Assembly: GCF_001412575.1 (NCBI RefSeq)
Contig: NZ_CP011834.1
Coordinates: 124,001-188,000, forward strand
Source: Limnohabitans sp. 103DPR2
Lineage (GTDB): Bacteria; Pseudomonadota; Gammaproteobacteria; Burkholderiales; Burkholderiaceae_C
DNA: 64,000 bases
Reading direction: 5' to 3'
The notes beneath the pieces are model-generated. The model had not been told where the DNA came from. It saw only the letters and a list, made by a program, of their open reading frames with translations, and searched no databases. A program made the translations under genes and the position numbers. Shown in pieces: positions 1 through 9,359 of this stretch; within the stretch, counting starts at the first letter, position 1, and each line of letters begins with the position of its first letter.

Positions 1-201
1 ACGGTTAGAGCCCACCACGATCATGTGCTCACCGCGCTTCAGGCCAGCTTGGTGCAGGCCACAGGCCATGTGGGTCACCATGGTGGCCATGTCTTGCCAG
101 CTGATGGTTTGCCAAATGCCATATTCTTTTTCACGCATGGCCGGCGCAGTGGGGCGCTGGGCGGCATGTGCCAGAAGCAATTGAGGAAAGGTCGTCTGCA
201 T
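1..201 (-). CDS. AMP-binding acyl-CoA ligase, N-terminal fragment
   Basis: Only the first 67 codons lie in the window; the gene continues past its left edge. The ATG at 201 begins MQTTFPQLLLAHAAQRP and continues through REKEYGIWQTISWQDM to a stretch with GLKRGEHMIVVGSNR. This is the usual N-terminus of long-chain or aromatic acyl-CoA ligases of the ANL family, which activate carboxylic acids with ATP and CoA. No catalytic motif is inside the fragment, so the substrate cannot be named. It is divergent from the Crp/Fnr gene, and the 167-bp gap between them holds two dyads. In Burkholderiales such ligases often sit with branched-chain-type ABC transporters, but that cannot be checked here. Confidence 0.75.
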   Translation of the reverse strand, partial: MQTTFPQLLLAHAAQRPTAPAMREKEYGIWQTISWQDMATMVTHMACGLHQAGLKRGEHMIVVGSNR

Positions 202-279
202 ACGGGTCCTGGTTAGGTCACCGTCTCGTCCAAAAAGAAGAGACTTGTTGATTTCTTGGACTGGATGCTAGACTTTGAT

Positions 280-308
280 TTGACGTCAAGTTGTCGTTTC
301 GACGACAA
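280..308. promoter_or_regulatory. Two adjacent dyads in divergent promoter region
   Basis: Two palindromes lie side by side between the acyl-CoA ligase and the Crp/Fnr regulator. Positions 280-289 are TTGACGTCAA, a perfect 10-bp palindrome. Positions 291-308 are TTGTCGTTTCGACGACAA, a 7-bp inverted repeat around TTCG. Half-sites of the TTG...CAA type fit a Crp/Fnr-family protein, so autoregulation by the neighbouring gene is an inference. A TTG codon at 291 is in frame with the regulator but falls inside the second dyad, which argues against it as a start. Confidence 0.5.
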
Positions 309-368
309 TCTAAGGTATCGCCCACTAGGATTTTCCCTAGGATTTTCAACGTCTTACATGAAGTTGAC

Positions 369-1112
369 ATGACATCTGACCTGCATCAAAGAAGACGTCC
401 CCCAACCGATGAGGAGTTGGGCAACATTCCATGGCTGCCTTTGCTCTTGCCCAAAGAACGTGAGCGCGCCATCAACGCCTTGCGTGTGGGCGACGCCGAA
501 AAAGGTGATTTTGTGTGCCGCGTGGGTCGCCCTGTCACTTACTGGTTTGGCACGGTGTCTGGCCTGCTCAAGATGAGCAGCGACAACGAGGATGGCCAAA
601 CCATGACCTTCACGGGTGTGCCACCAGGCGGCTGGTTTGGCGAGGGTACCGCCTTGAAGCGCGAGGTTTACCGATACAACATTCAAGCCTTGCGGGCCAG
701 TGTGGTGGCGGGTTTGCCCCTGGAGACCTTCCACTGGCTGATCGACAATTCGCTGGGCTTTAACCGCTTTGTGATGAACCAACTGAATGAGCGTTTAGGT
801 CAATTCATTGCTGCGCGGGAATTTGACCGTTTGAACAACCCCGACTTGCGGGTGGCACGTAACTTGGCCGCCTTGTTCAATCCTGTGTTGTTTTCTGGGG
901 TGGGCGATTTGCTGCGCATCACCCAACAAGAACTGGCTTATCTGGTCGGCTTGTCCAGACAGCGCGTGAACGAGGCCTTGATCCACCTGCAAGAAGAAGA
1001 ACTGATCCGCGTGGAATATGGGGGCTTGAGAATTTTGGATTTGCAGGGCTTGCGCACGCGCATGATTGACCGCAGAAACAGAGACAATCAGCTCACAGAA
1101 AAGATTCTATGA
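369..1112 (+). CDS. Crp/Fnr-family transcriptional regulator
   Basis: A 247-residue regulator with an N-terminal cyclic-nucleotide-binding-type beta-barrel (about residues 30-140, including [13 protein letters not shown] and a [10 protein letters not shown] turn) and a C-terminal winged helix (about 175-235, with [20 protein letters not shown] as the helix-turn-helix). No cysteine cluster like that of Fnr is visible, so oxygen sensing through an Fe-S cluster is unlikely. The ATG at 369 is preferred over an upstream in-frame TTG at 291 because that codon lies inside a palindrome. The last four bases overlap the next gene as ATGA, suggesting translational coupling. It probably controls the divergent ligase gene; the effector is unknown. 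Confidence 0.85.
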   Translation: MTSDLHQRRRPPTDEELGNIPWLPLLLPKERERAINALRVGDAEKGDFVCRVGRPVTYWFGTVSGLLKMSSDNEDGQTMTFTGVPPGGWFGEGTALKREVYRYNIQALRASVVAGLPLETFHWLIDNSLGFNRFVMNQLNERLGQFIAAREFDRLNNPDLRVARNLAALFNPVLFSGVGDLLRITQQELAYLVGLSRQRVNEALIHLQEEELIRVEYGGLRILDLQGLRTRMIDRRNRDNQLTEKIL

Positions 1113-1963
1113 ACCAGCCACCCGCCAAACCCACTTTTACCCGCGCGCCTCGTCCGGCGAACGCGGTGTCAACCGCGCACCCCAGCGCGACTGGCGCCAC
1201 CACGGTGCGCCTGAACAAACGCATGGCAGAGCTAGGAATGTGCTCTCGCCGCGAAGCCGATGCATGGATTGAGCAAGGCTGGGTCTTGGTGAACGGCAAT
1301 GTGGCAGAAATGGGCATGCAAGTGGGCTCTGCCGATCGCATCACGATCGAACGCGCTGCACAAGCGCATCAAGAACAACAAGTGACCGTGCTGCTGCACA
1401 AACCCATGGGCTATGTGAGCGGTCAAGCGGAAGACGGACACGAGCCCGCCATGGTGCTGTTTCAAGCGCGCAATCAATGGTCGGGCGACACCACGAACAT
1501 TCGGTTCAGTCCTGCACAGTTCAAAGGCTTGGCGCCTGCAGGTCGATTGGACATTGACTCTGTGGGCTTGCTGGTCATGACGCAAGATGGCCGCGTGGCG
1601 CGTCAACTGATTGGCGAAGACTCAGACATGGAGAAAGAGTATTTGGTGCGCGTCACCTGTGCCGGTCCGCAGGGCGATATCACAGTGAACGTGCAGGCCC
1701 ACTTCCCTGCCGCACAAATGCAAAAACTGCGACACGGCTTGAGCTTAGATGGCAAGCCCTTGAAACCCGCGCAAGTGGAATGGCAAAACCCTGAGCAACT
1801 TCGTTTTGTGTTGAAAGAAGGCAAGAAGCGGCAAATTCGTCGCATGTGCGAGCAAGTGGGCCTGAAAGTGGTGGGCCTCAAACGTATTCGCATGGGCCGT
1901 GTGCATTTGGGTGCCTTGCCTGTGGGGCAATGGCGTTATCTGGGCCCCAAAGAAAGTTTTTAA
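1109..1963 (+). CDS. RsuA/RluB/E/F-type rRNA pseudouridine synthase
   Basis: A 284-residue enzyme that converts a specific rRNA uridine to pseudouridine. After a disordered Pro/Ala-rich leader of about 30 residues comes an S4 RNA-binding domain ([18 protein letters not shown]... about 33-80). The synthase domain follows, with the catalytic Asp in [17 protein letters not shown] and the late motif [21 protein letters not shown]. The arrangement best matches RluF (23S rRNA), but RsuA, RluB and RluE are close relatives and the exact target is not decided here. The start overlaps the stop of the Crp/Fnr gene by 4 nt. Confidence 0.85.
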   Translation: MNQPPAKPTFTRAPRPANAVSTAHPSATGATTVRLNKRMAELGMCSRREADAWIEQGWVLVNGNVAEMGMQVGSADRITIERAAQAHQEQQVTVLLHKPMGYVSGQAEDGHEPAMVLFQARNQWSGDTTNIRFSPAQFKGLAPAGRLDIDSVGLLVMTQDGRVARQLIGEDSDMEKEYLVRVTCAGPQGDITVNVQAHFPAAQMQKLRHGLSLDGKPLKPAQVEWQNPEQLRFVLKEGKKRQIRRMCEQVGLKVVGLKRIRMGRVHLGALPVGQWRYLGPKESF

Positions 1964-2008
1964 GATTGAAGGCTTGCACTGCATTCCTATTTCGAGCGCA
2001 CAAACAAC

Positions 2009-3046
2009 ATGAACACGACTGCCATGAAAACTTTGAAACACAGCATCGCCTGGATTTTGGCCAGCGGCCTAATGGCCATCAACGCACAAGCGGCTACCGT
2101 CAACGCCATCTGCAGCACCGACCAAAGCTGGTGCGAGATGGCAGCGCAAGCCTTCACCAAAGCCACGGGCGTTACGGTCTTGCAAACCCGCAAAGCCACT
2201 GGCGAAGCCTTGGCGCAAATTCGCGCAGAGGCCGCCAATCCCAAAACCGACATTTGGTGGGGCGGCACTGGCGATCCGTTCTTGCAAGCGGCCGAAATAG
2301 GTCTGCTGGCCCCTTATCGCCCCGCCTACATCAATGACTTGTATGGCTGGAGCGTGCGCCAATACGCCATGTCTGAAAACAAAGTGGGCGGCTTCTACAC
2401 CAGCGCCATCGGCTTTGGATGGAACACGGAGTTGTTGAAAAAGAAAAACTTACCCGCACCCAAATGCTGGTCCGATTTGCTCAAGCCCATTTACAAAGGC
2501 GAAATTGAAACCTCTCACCCTGCGTCCAGTGGCACGGCTTACACCATCTTGGCGGGCTTGGTGCAGTTGATGGGCGAAGAGGCTGCCTTCGATTACATGA
2601 AAAAGCTGAACGCCAACGTGACGCAATACACCCGCAGTGGCACCGCCCAAGCACCCAATGTGGCCAAAGGCGAAGTGGCTGTGGGCGTCAGCTTTATCTT
2701 CGGCTTCGATCTTTGGAAACACAACAAATACCCCGTGCAATCCGGCGCTCCTTGCGAAGGCACCAGCTACGAAATTGGCGGCATTGCATTGATCAAAGGC
2801 GCACGCAACGCCGAAGCCGCCAAGCAGTATTACGACTGGTTGATGAGCCCAGAAGGTCAAAAAATTGGCGGCCTGTCGGGCAGCTTGCAGTTTCCGGCCA
2901 ACAAGACCTTCAAGCCCGATCCACGCATCCCCAGCTTGGACGATGTGCGCTTGATCAAGTACGACTTTGAAAAATACGGCAAAGCTTCTGAGCGCAAACG
3001 CCTGCTAGACCGTTGGAACAAGGAAGTGGGCGCCCAAGCCCGCTAA
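2009..3046 (+). CDS. Periplasmic iron(III)-type ABC substrate-binding protein
   Basis: A 345-residue secreted binding protein of the AfuA/FbpA-like group. A signal peptide (KTLKHSIAWILASGLMAINA, cleavage near AQA-A) is followed by a mature protein with WWGGTGDPFLQAAE, ETSHPASSGTAYTILAGL and the late DDVRLIKYDF. This pattern is typical of SBP_bac families for Fe3+, and relatives also bind phosphonates or polyols, so the ligand is uncertain. No permease or ATPase gene lies next to it, so it would have to work with a transporter encoded elsewhere. A second in-frame ATG at 2024 (MKTLKHS) is an equally plausible start. Confidence 0.75.
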   Translation: MNTTAMKTLKHSIAWILASGLMAINAQAATVNAICSTDQSWCEMAAQAFTKATGVTVLQTRKATGEALAQIRAEAANPKTDIWWGGTGDPFLQAAEIGLLAPYRPAYINDLYGWSVRQYAMSENKVGGFYTSAIGFGWNTELLKKKNLPAPKCWSDLLKPIYKGEIETSHPASSGTAYTILAGLVQLMGEEAAFDYMKKLNANVTQYTRSGTAQAPNVAKGEVAVGVSFIFGFDLWKHNKYPVQSGAPCEGTSYEIGGIALIKGARNAEAAKQYYDWLMSPEGQKIGGLSGSLQFPANKTFKPDPRIPSLDDVRLIKYDFEKYGKASERKRLLDRWNKEVGAQAR

Positions 3047-3057
3047 TTCTCAACCCC

Positions 3058-3086
3058 CTTGAAATTTCAAAAACCATCCCCAATTC
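3058..3086 (+). promoter_or_regulatory. Sigma-32 (RpoH)-like heat-shock promoter of htpG
   Basis: CTTGAAA at 3058-3064 matches the RpoH -35 consensus exactly. After a 13-bp spacer, CCCCAATT at 3078-3085 is close to the -10 consensus CCCCATNT. The site starts just after the stop of the preceding binding-protein gene and lies about 90 bp upstream of the htpG ATG. Heat-shock control of htpG is well established in proteobacteria. Confidence 0.75.
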
Positions 3087-3174
3087 AGGGGTGGTGGGTT
3101 GTTTCAACCCTGCGCTTGCCTCTTTATTTGCAAAGGCAAGCACTCTTTTTTAACCGCTTTGTATCGATTTGAAG

Positions 3175-5142
3175 ATGACCAAAAAGACCCATGCCTTTCA
3201 GGCCGAAGTAGCCCAGCTGCTCCATTTGGTAACGCATTCGCTGTATTCCAACCCCGAAATTTTTGTTCGCGAGTTGGTGTCCAACGCGTCCGACGCTTGC
3301 GACAAGCTGCGCTTTGAAGCGCTCAACAACGATGCGCTTTATGAGAACCAACCCAACTTGGAAGTTCGTTTGTCATTTGACACCGAAGCCAAGACACTGA
3401 CCATCGCTGACAACGGCATTGGCATGACGGCGCAAGAAGCCATCGACAACTTGGGCACCATTGCCAAGAGCGGCACCAAAGACTTCATGAGCAAACTGTC
3501 GGGCGATCAAAAGTCTGATGCGCAACTCATTGGCCAATTTGGCGTGGGCTTCTATTCGGGTTTCATTGTGGCCGACAAGATCACAGTCGAAACACGCCGT
3601 GCAGGGGCAACGGCGTCCGAAGGCGTGCGCTGGATCAGCGGCGGTACAGGCGACTTTGAAGTTGAAACCATTGAACGCGCACAACGCGGCACCAGCATCA
3701 TCTTGCATTTGCGCGAAGACGCCTTGCAATACGCCAACACTTGGAAACTGAAAGAAATCGTTGGCAAATATTCCGACCACATCAGCTTGCCCATCTTGAT
3801 GGAAAAAGAGGAGTGGAAAGACGGTGAACTCATTGGCAAGGACGAGAGCGAAGGCCGCAAACCCGGCGGCATGGTGAAGACTGGTGAGTGGGAAGCCATC
3901 AACAAAGCCACCGCTTTGTGGACCCGCCCCAAAAAAGACGTCACCGACGAACAGTACAAAGAGTTCTACAAGCAAATCAGCAAAGACTTTGCCGAGCCGC
4001 TCACCTGGACACACAACCGCGTGGAAGGCAGCACCGAGTACACACAGCTTTTGTACATTCCTTCACAAGCCCCGCATGACTTGTGGAACCGTGATAAAAA
4101 AGCCGGCATCAAGTTGTACGTCAAGCGCGTCTTCATCATGGACGATGCCGAAGCGCTCATGCCCAGCTACTTGCGCTTTGTCAAAGGTGTGGTCGACTCT
4201 GCGGATTTGCCTTTGAACGTCAGCCGTGAGTTGCTGCAAGAAAGTCGTGACGTTAAAGCCATTCGCGAAGGTTGTACCAAGCGCGTGTTGTCCATGTTGG
4301 AAGACTTGGCCAAACACAACGAAGCGCCTAAGGCTTCTGAAGATGGCGTGACCGATGTGGTGAGCGAAGAAGACAAAGCCAAACAAGGTCAGTACACCCG
4401 CTTCTACAAAGAGTTTGGCGCGGTACTCAAAGAAGGCTTGGGCGAAGACTTTGGCAACCGCGAGCGCTTGGCCAAACTCTTGCGCTTCGCCTCCACTTCA
4501 TCTGACGAAGTGAGCGTGTCCTTGGCCGACTACAAAGCGCGCATGAAAGAAGGCCAAGAAGCCATCTACTACATCACCGCGGAAACACTGGCCGCTGCCA
4601 AGCACAGCCCTCAATTGGAAGTGTTCAAGAAGAAGGGCATTGAAGTCTTGCTCATGACCGACCGCGTAGACGAGTGGGCCTTGAACTTCATGCACGAGTT
4701 TGATGGCACCCCCATGCAAAGCGTGGCCAAGGGCGCCTTTGACTTGGGCAGCTTGCAAGACGAAGAAGAAAAGAAAGCAGCTGAAGAAGCCGCTGAAACC
4801 TTCAAGCCTTTGCTGGCCAAATTGAAAGAAGCTTTGAAAGACAAAGCCGAAGACGTGCGCGTCACCAGCCGCTTGGTGGACTCACCTGCTTGCCTGGTGG
4901 TGACCGACAACGGGATGAGCATGCAGCTGGCACGCATGTTGAAGCAAGCGGGTCAGCAAGCGCCTGAATCCAAGCCTGTGCTGGAAGTCAACCCTGAGCA
5001 TGCGCTGGTCAAGAAGCTCGAAGGCTCTGTGCACTTCCATGACTTAGCCAACATTTTGTTTGACCAAGCTTTGTTGGCTGAAGGCGGCATGCCAGATGAT
5101 CCAGCAGCTTATGTGCGCCGTGTGAATGCGCTGTTGGTTTAA
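3175..5142 (+). CDS. htpG: Chaperone protein HtpG (Hsp90)
   Basis: A 655-residue cytosolic Hsp90 ATPase that helps fold client proteins under stress. The GHKL ATP-binding domain holds [18 protein letters not shown] (catalytic Glu and Mg-binding Asn), [12 protein letters not shown], and the lid motif [11 protein letters not shown]. The middle domain has the client and arginine region [19 protein letters not shown]. The C-terminal dimerisation domain is complete. An in-frame TTG two codons upstream (3169) is ignored in favour of the ATG. It is a monocistronic gene between a sigma-32-like promoter and a strong hairpin terminator. Confidence 0.97.
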   Translation: MTKKTHAFQAEVAQLLHLVTHSLYSNPEIFVRELVSNASDACDKLRFEALNNDALYENQPNLEVRLSFDTEAKTLTIADNGIGMTAQEAIDNLGTIAKSGTKDFMSKLSGDQKSDAQLIGQFGVGFYSGFIVADKITVETRRAGATASEGVRWISGGTGDFEVETIERAQRGTSIILHLREDALQYANTWKLKEIVGKYSDHISLPILMEKEEWKDGELIGKDESEGRKPGGMVKTGEWEAINKATALWTRPKKDVTDEQYKEFYKQISKDFAEPLTWTHNRVEGSTEYTQLLYIPSQAPHDLWNRDKKAGIKLYVKRVFIMDDAEALMPSYLRFVKGVVDSADLPLNVSRELLQESRDVKAIREGCTKRVLSMLEDLAKHNEAPKASEDGVTDVVSEEDKAKQGQYTRFYKEFGAVLKEGLGEDFGNRERLAKLLRFASTSSDEVSVSLADYKARMKEGQEAIYYITAETLAAAKHSPQLEVFKKKGIEVLLMTDRVDEWALNFMHEFDGTPMQSVAKGAFDLGSLQDEEEKKAAEEAAETFKPLLAKLKEALKDKAEDVRVTSRLVDSPACLVVTDNGMSMQLARMLKQAGQQAPESKPVLEVNPEHALVKKLEGSVHFHDLANILFDQALLAEGGMPDDPAAYVRRVNALLV

Positions 5143-5164
5143 TTCAAACCATTTGCATTTCAAT

Positions 5165-5194
5165 GAACAAGCCGCCTTCGGGCGGCTTGTTCGT
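5165..5194 (+). terminator. Intrinsic terminator between htpG and srkA
   Basis: A 12-bp perfect stem (GAACAAGCCGCC at 5165-5176, its complement at 5181-5192) closes a TTCG tetraloop and is followed by GTTTC. It lies 22 nt after the htpG stop and 8 nt beyond the end of the convergent srkA gene, so it can serve both, although the U-run is short on each side. Confidence 0.85.
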
Positions 5195-5200
5195 TTCTGC

Positions 5201-6331
5201 TCAAACCACCAACAGCGGTTCTTGCATTTGCTCGATCTGCTCTTCCAACATTTGAACTTGGCCGCGCCAATAATCAGGCGTGCCAAACCACGGAAAGTTG
5301 ATCGGGAAAATGGGGTCGTCCCATCGGCGGGCTAGCCACGCGCTGTAGTGCACCAAGCGCAGTGTTCGCAGCGGCTCAATCAAGGCCAGTTCACGTCGAT
5401 CAAAATCACGTACTTGCTCATACCCCTCCAGCAACATGCTCAGTTGACCTGAGCGCTGCTTGCGATCTCCCGACAAGAGCATCCACAAGTCTTGCACAGC
5501 AGGTCCCATGCGCGCATCGTCTAAGTCCACAAAGTGCGGGCCACCGCCTGGCAGGTCTGCAGGTGTCCACAAAATATTGCCTGGATGGCAATCGCCATGC
5601 AAACGCAACATTTGAAAATGCGGCCAATCGCTGCCATGCGCAGACCCTAAGCCAGCGGCATGCATCACGTCCATGGCCTGTTGCCACGCATCTTGCCATG
5701 CGCGCTCGACTTCCATGGGAATCGCTTTGTGCTTGAACAACCAATCCTTGGGCTCTTGCATGAAGGTGTCGATGCTGAGGGCGGGACGATTGTGAAAGGG
5801 CTGGGCAGCCCCCACGGTATGAATGCGCGCTAGAAAACGGCCAATCCACTCGAGCACTTCGTCATCGTCCAACTCAGGCGGACGACCGCCGCGTCGTTCA
5901 CTGACGGAAAAAGAAAAACCTTGAAACGCCTGGCCCTGCAAAGCAAGCTTCGCAGAATTTTCTGCAAACGCTTTGTGATGCAAGGTGTGGCCTTGCAAAT
6001 TGAGCGGCGGCACCACGGGCACTTCTGCAGCGACCAACTCCGCCGCAAAGTCATGTTCTTCTTGAATCTGCGCATCTGTCCAACGACTGGGCCGGTAAAA
6101 CTTAGCGACCACACTGGTGGGCACAGGCGTACCATCGGTTTGCGTGGGTGTGCGCTCGGTCTCCAATTGAATTTGATAGACGCGGTTTTCGTAGGAGCTG
6201 AGCGCCGTCAGGCGACCATCGCCCATCAAGGCGATGTCGGCCAATGCATCGAGAACGGCATCAGGCGTGAGTGAAGCATATGGATGCAAAGCGTCCCACT
6301 CGGATGGCCCTTGGGGGACTTCATTTGTCAT
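5201..6331 (-). CDS. srkA: Stress response kinase A (SrkA/YihE)
   Basis: A 376-residue kinase of the aminoglycoside-phosphotransferase/choline-kinase fold. Visible motifs are SYENRVYQIQL near the nucleotide loop, VVAKFYRPSRW with the ATP-anchoring Lys, LHGDCHPGNILW as the catalytic loop and FVDLDDARMGPAVQDLW as the metal-binding loop. In E. coli SrkA is a Ser/Thr protein kinase that counters stress-induced programmed death downstream of Cpx. Its start overlaps the end of the upstream kinase-USP gene by 11 nt, so it is the last gene of a signalling operon whose other members are a phosphatase and a second protein kinase. Confidence 0.9.
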   Translation of the reverse strand: MTNEVPQGPSEWDALHPYASLTPDAVLDALADIALMGDGRLTALSSYENRVYQIQLETERTPTQTDGTPVPTSVVAKFYRPSRWTDAQIQEEHDFAAELVAAEVPVVPPLNLQGHTLHHKAFAENSAKLALQGQAFQGFSFSVSERRGGRPPELDDDEVLEWIGRFLARIHTVGAAQPFHNRPALSIDTFMQEPKDWLFKHKAIPMEVERAWQDAWQQAMDVMHAAGLGSAHGSDWPHFQMLRLHGDCHPGNILWTPADLPGGGPHFVDLDDARMGPAVQDLWMLLSGDRKQRSGQLSMLLEGYEQVRDFDRRELALIEPLRTLRLVHYSAWLARRWDDPIFPINFPWFGTPDYWRGQVQMLEEQIEQMQEPLLVV

Positions 6332-7787
6332 TCAATGTTCCTAAAAATTCAAACGGCACATCTTGCTTGACCAAGATGACGGTGCATGGCGCGTTCATGG
6401 CCACCTTGATGGGTACAGTGGCTACAAAGCGCTGCATTTGCAGACCATGCGTGGCCGCACCCATGATCACCATGCCAACCTCATTGCTTGCAGCATACGT
6501 CACCAGTGCATGCGCCACATCGCTGGCTTCCAGCACGTGAAACGAAACTTGATGATCGTGCAAATCCAAGCCTTGTGACCATTGCTGCATGCGCGCCAAG
6601 TGCATGCGATGCACACTGCTTTCGCTTTTGCTTGAATCGGTACTGCTGGTGTCATTGGGCGATATGACCGTCACGCATGCCAAACGCGCACCCGGTCGAA
6701 TGCCCAAAGATCGATCGACCGCTTCGCGCAGCGAATACCACGTGGCATCGCTCACATCGGCGTGTGGCAAGGCCACCATCAAGATCGGTACTTCTTTGAT
6801 CTGCTTGGAAGGCAAGGGGCTGGGCTGGTAATGCATGCCCGCAGCTTTCAGCCATCGCTTGAAATGCTCTCTAAAGCCAGTGCCCTTGATTTGTTGACCG
6901 CGCTCTGTGATGCGAATTTGATCGGGGTTGCCCAAGTCCATGGCCAAGTGAGCCGCCGAGGGATATCGCTTGGCAGCCTCAGGATGCAGGCACTTCAAAA
7001 TCACTTCTTGCAACCATTCCGGCACCAAGGGGTTGCGCTTGCGAGGTGGCACAGGGTCCATCCACAAACGCTGACGCATGCCGCCCGCTGTGGCAGGCTC
7101 GCCAAACGGCAATTCGCCAGTTGCCAGCTCGTACAGCATCACACCGATGGCAAAAATGTCTGAACGGGGATCACCGCGCACACCCACCACTTGTTCAGGT
7201 GCAATCCACGCAGGTGAGCCCACCGCTTTGCGCATTTCTTCAGCCAGCAGATCCGGGTAATGTGCATGGCATGACAAACCAAAATCTAACAACACCACTT
7301 TGCCGTTGGGGCGGATCAAGACATTGGCTGGCTTGAGGTCTAAGTGACACACGTTTTGTTTATGCAAACTGTGCGCTGCATGCGCCAACTCAGCACCGAC
7401 ACGAGCAATGGCCCTGTCGTGTAAACCTGCTTGAAATAATTCTTTGTGAAAATTCTCGCGCCAGGTTTCAAGTGTCGACCCCTGCACATATTCCATGACC
7501 AAATAAGGCGTGCGAGACAAATCACCGGCTGCCACAAAGCGCGGCACATGGGAGCCCGACAGTGCGGGCAAGATTTGATGCTCAACCTCAAAGCTCACAA
7601 TGTTTTCTGCACCATCGCCAGCCGTCATGCGCGGAATCTTCATGGCCATCGGGAACTCTGATTCGCGGCGTGTGCCGTCTTCGCTCAAAGCGTACTGAAC
7701 GGTGTAGATGTGCGCCATGCCACCGGCATGCAAACAAGCTTGAATTTCAAAGCCATCGATCACATGGCCAGGATTGAGAAGTTTCAT
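6321..7787 (-). CDS. Ser/Thr protein kinase fused to universal stress protein domain
   Basis: A 488-residue two-domain protein. Residues about 10-280 form a Hanks-type kinase: glycine loop LHAGGMAHIY, ATP lysine in MAMKIPR, catalytic loop HLDLKPANVL, DFGLS, and activation-segment end GSPAWIAPEQ. Residues about 330-480 form a UspA-like fold (PILMVALPHADVSD at its start, MNAPCTVILVK at its end). The usual G-2x-G-9x-G(S/T) ATP motif of UspA is not intact (ATVPIKV in place of GSV-type residues), so this domain may not bind ATP. No transmembrane segment is seen, so the protein is cytosolic. It overlaps the phosphatase gene by 4 nt (ATGA) and srkA by 11 nt. Substrates are unknown. Confidence 0.88.
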   Translation of the reverse strand: MKLLNPGHVIDGFEIQACLHAGGMAHIYTVQYALSEDGTRRESEFPMAMKIPRMTAGDGAENIVSFEVEHQILPALSGSHVPRFVAAGDLSRTPYLVMEYVQGSTLETWRENFHKELFQAGLHDRAIARVGAELAHAAHSLHKQNVCHLDLKPANVLIRPNGKVVLLDFGLSCHAHYPDLLAEEMRKAVGSPAWIAPEQVVGVRGDPRSDIFAIGVMLYELATGELPFGEPATAGGMRQRLWMDPVPPRKRNPLVPEWLQEVILKCLHPEAAKRYPSAAHLAMDLGNPDQIRITERGQQIKGTGFREHFKRWLKAAGMHYQPSPLPSKQIKEVPILMVALPHADVSDATWYSLREAVDRSLGIRPGARLACVTVISPNDTSSTDSSKSESSVHRMHLARMQQWSQGLDLHDHQVSFHVLEASDVAHALVTYAASNEVGMVIMGAATHGLQMQRFVATVPIKVAMNAPCTVILVKQDVPFEFLGTLNDK

Positions 7788-8536
7788 CGCCCTAGCGCCA
7801 ATCGTTCAGCAAAAAAATCGGGCAGCCCTGCTTCGCGGATGGCCGTGGCGGCGGCTTGATGGTCATACGGCACTCGGTGGAAACTCATGCGCCCTGCTGT
7901 CTCATCGTAGAGGGCATACATCGCTTCGGGTTTGTGATCCCGCGGCTGCCCGACCGATCCCACCGTCGCCACCCATCGGCGGTGCGAAGGCATGGGCACC
8001 TGCACACCCGCTGTAGGTACGAACTTCATCATGCTGTGACCCGTGCCACGGTAGTACACCGTTTGGTGATGCACATGGCCCACCACCACATGACGTGCAT
8101 CGAAGTGTTGTAAGGCATGGTCTGCGCACAAGTCGGCGGCGCGTTCAGAGTCGACGTAATGCCAACGCTCGGGGGCATGTGCGCTGGCATGGACCAACAG
8201 CAGCGGCCCCGACAAGACCGTCAAAGGCAAGGCATTTAAAAAGCCACGCTGTGAAGCGTCCAATTGTTCAAAGGTCCATTGGGCTGTGCTGCTGCCCAGG
8301 CTGTCATCGCCAACGGGCGGTTTCACCGCCATGGCGTCGTGGTTGCCTTGTAGCACCCACGCACCTTCGTCGGCCAACTGCATGGCGATGTCGACCACTT
8401 CCTGAGGATTGCCACCGTAACCCACCAAGTCACCCAGCAAAGCCCACCGGTCAACGCCTTGCGCTTTGGCATGTGCCATGCAAGCATTCAGCGCTTGCAG
8501 GTTGGCATGAATGTCTGAGAGCAGCGCAATTTTCAC
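7784..8536 (-). CDS. Calcineurin-like metallophosphoesterase
   Basis: A 250-residue phosphoesterase with a complete dinuclear metal site: LLSDIHANLQAL, GDLVGYGGNP, GNHDAM, VHASAHAPERW and GHVHHQ in order. It resembles the small prokaryotic PP2A/YfcE-like group that acts on phosphoproteins or phosphodiesters; the substrate is not decided by sequence. Its stop overlaps the start of the kinase-USP gene by 4 nt and its start is 4 nt after the crotonase stop. Tight coupling to two protein kinases makes a protein-phosphatase role attractive, but this is inference. Confidence 0.88.
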   Translation of the reverse strand: MKIALLSDIHANLQALNACMAHAKAQGVDRWALLGDLVGYGGNPQEVVDIAMQLADEGAWVLQGNHDAMAVKPPVGDDSLGSSTAQWTFEQLDASQRGFLNALPLTVLSGPLLLVHASAHAPERWHYVDSERAADLCADHALQHFDARHVVVGHVHHQTVYYRGTGHSMMKFVPTAGVQVPMPSHRRWVATVGSVGQPRDHKPEAMYALYDETAGRMSFHRVPYDHQAAATAIREAGLPDFFAERLALGR

Positions 8537-8540
8537 AAGC

Positions 8541-9344
8541 TCATTTTCCGGTGAAGCGTGCGTCGCGCTTTGCGATGAAGGATTGCACGCCTTCTTTGGC
8601 GTCTTCGCTGTTGGACAGTGTTTTTTGGACTGAGATGAACTCGTGCATGGCCACTAGAGGGCCTTGCTCGACAGCCTTTAAAACACTCTGGCGCGTGGCC
8701 ACCACAGCCAAAGGTGCTTGTGCGGCAATCGATTGGGCAATCTTCAAAGCTTCGCTCAATTGCTCGCCTGCAGGTACCACGCGCTGCACAAAATTCAAAC
8801 GCAGGGCCTCTGCGCTGCCAAACTCATCACCCGTGAGCAAGTGCAACAAGGCGTTGCCCATGCCCGCACGCTCGGCCATGCGCAAGGTGGCACCGCCCGT
8901 GGCCATGATGCCGCGCTTCACTTCTAGCTGAGAAAAACGGCAATCGTCGGCAGCGACCACGATGTCGGCAGCCAGCATCAACTCAATGCCCAAGGTGTAG
9001 GTAATGCCCTGCACCGCCACCACCATGGGCTTGGTGCGGCGGCGATAGCCCTCCATGCCCAAGTTGAGCGGATCGACCAAACCCAAGGGCACGGCTTTTT
9101 CGCCGCGCTGCATGAGCGGTGCGATGGTGGGCAAATCAAGGCCCGCCGTGAAGTGCTCGCCCATGGCGTGCAAGACGCCCACCCTTAAAGCAGGCTCATC
9201 GTCTAGGCGTGTGTAGGCCTCGCCCAACTCGCGGTACATCTTGGGGGTGAAACCGTTGCGCTTGTTGGGTCGGTTGATGCCGATCAACAGCACGCCGTCA
9301 CGCACTTCCAAGTCAATGCTGCCTTCAGGATGAATGTTTGTCAT
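8541..9344 (-). CDS. Enoyl-CoA hydratase/isomerase family protein (crotonase)
   Basis: A 267-residue crotonase-fold enzyme. HFTAGLDLPTIAPL gives the first oxyanion-hole region, and YTLGIELMLAADIVVAADD with EVKRGIMATGGATLRM gives the second plus the catalytic-face helix. Crotonases hydrate or isomerise acyl-CoA thioesters in fatty-acid and aromatic catabolism. The neighbour upstream is a 3-hydroxyacyl-CoA dehydrogenase, the next beta-oxidation enzyme. A hairpin at 9371-9391 separates the two genes, so this gene may head its own transcript with the phosphatase and kinases. The exact substrate is unknown. Confidence 0.85.
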   Translation of the reverse strand: MTNIHPEGSIDLEVRDGVLLIGINRPNKRNGFTPKMYRELGEAYTRLDDEPALRVGVLHAMGEHFTAGLDLPTIAPLMQRGEKAVPLGLVDPLNLGMEGYRRRTKPMVVAVQGITYTLGIELMLAADIVVAADDCRFSQLEVKRGIMATGGATLRMAERAGMGNALLHLLTGDEFGSAEALRLNFVQRVVPAGEQLSEALKIAQSIAAQAPLAVVATRQSVLKAVEQGPLVAMHEFISVQKTLSNSEDAKEGVQSFIAKRDARFTGK

Positions 9345-9359
9345 AAATCGCCTTGCACT

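Noticed and set aside
291..368. In-frame extension of the Crp/Fnr gene from a TTG at 291
   Set aside because: The codon is inside a palindrome and the added residues show no regulator-domain similarity; the ATG at 369 is more plausible.
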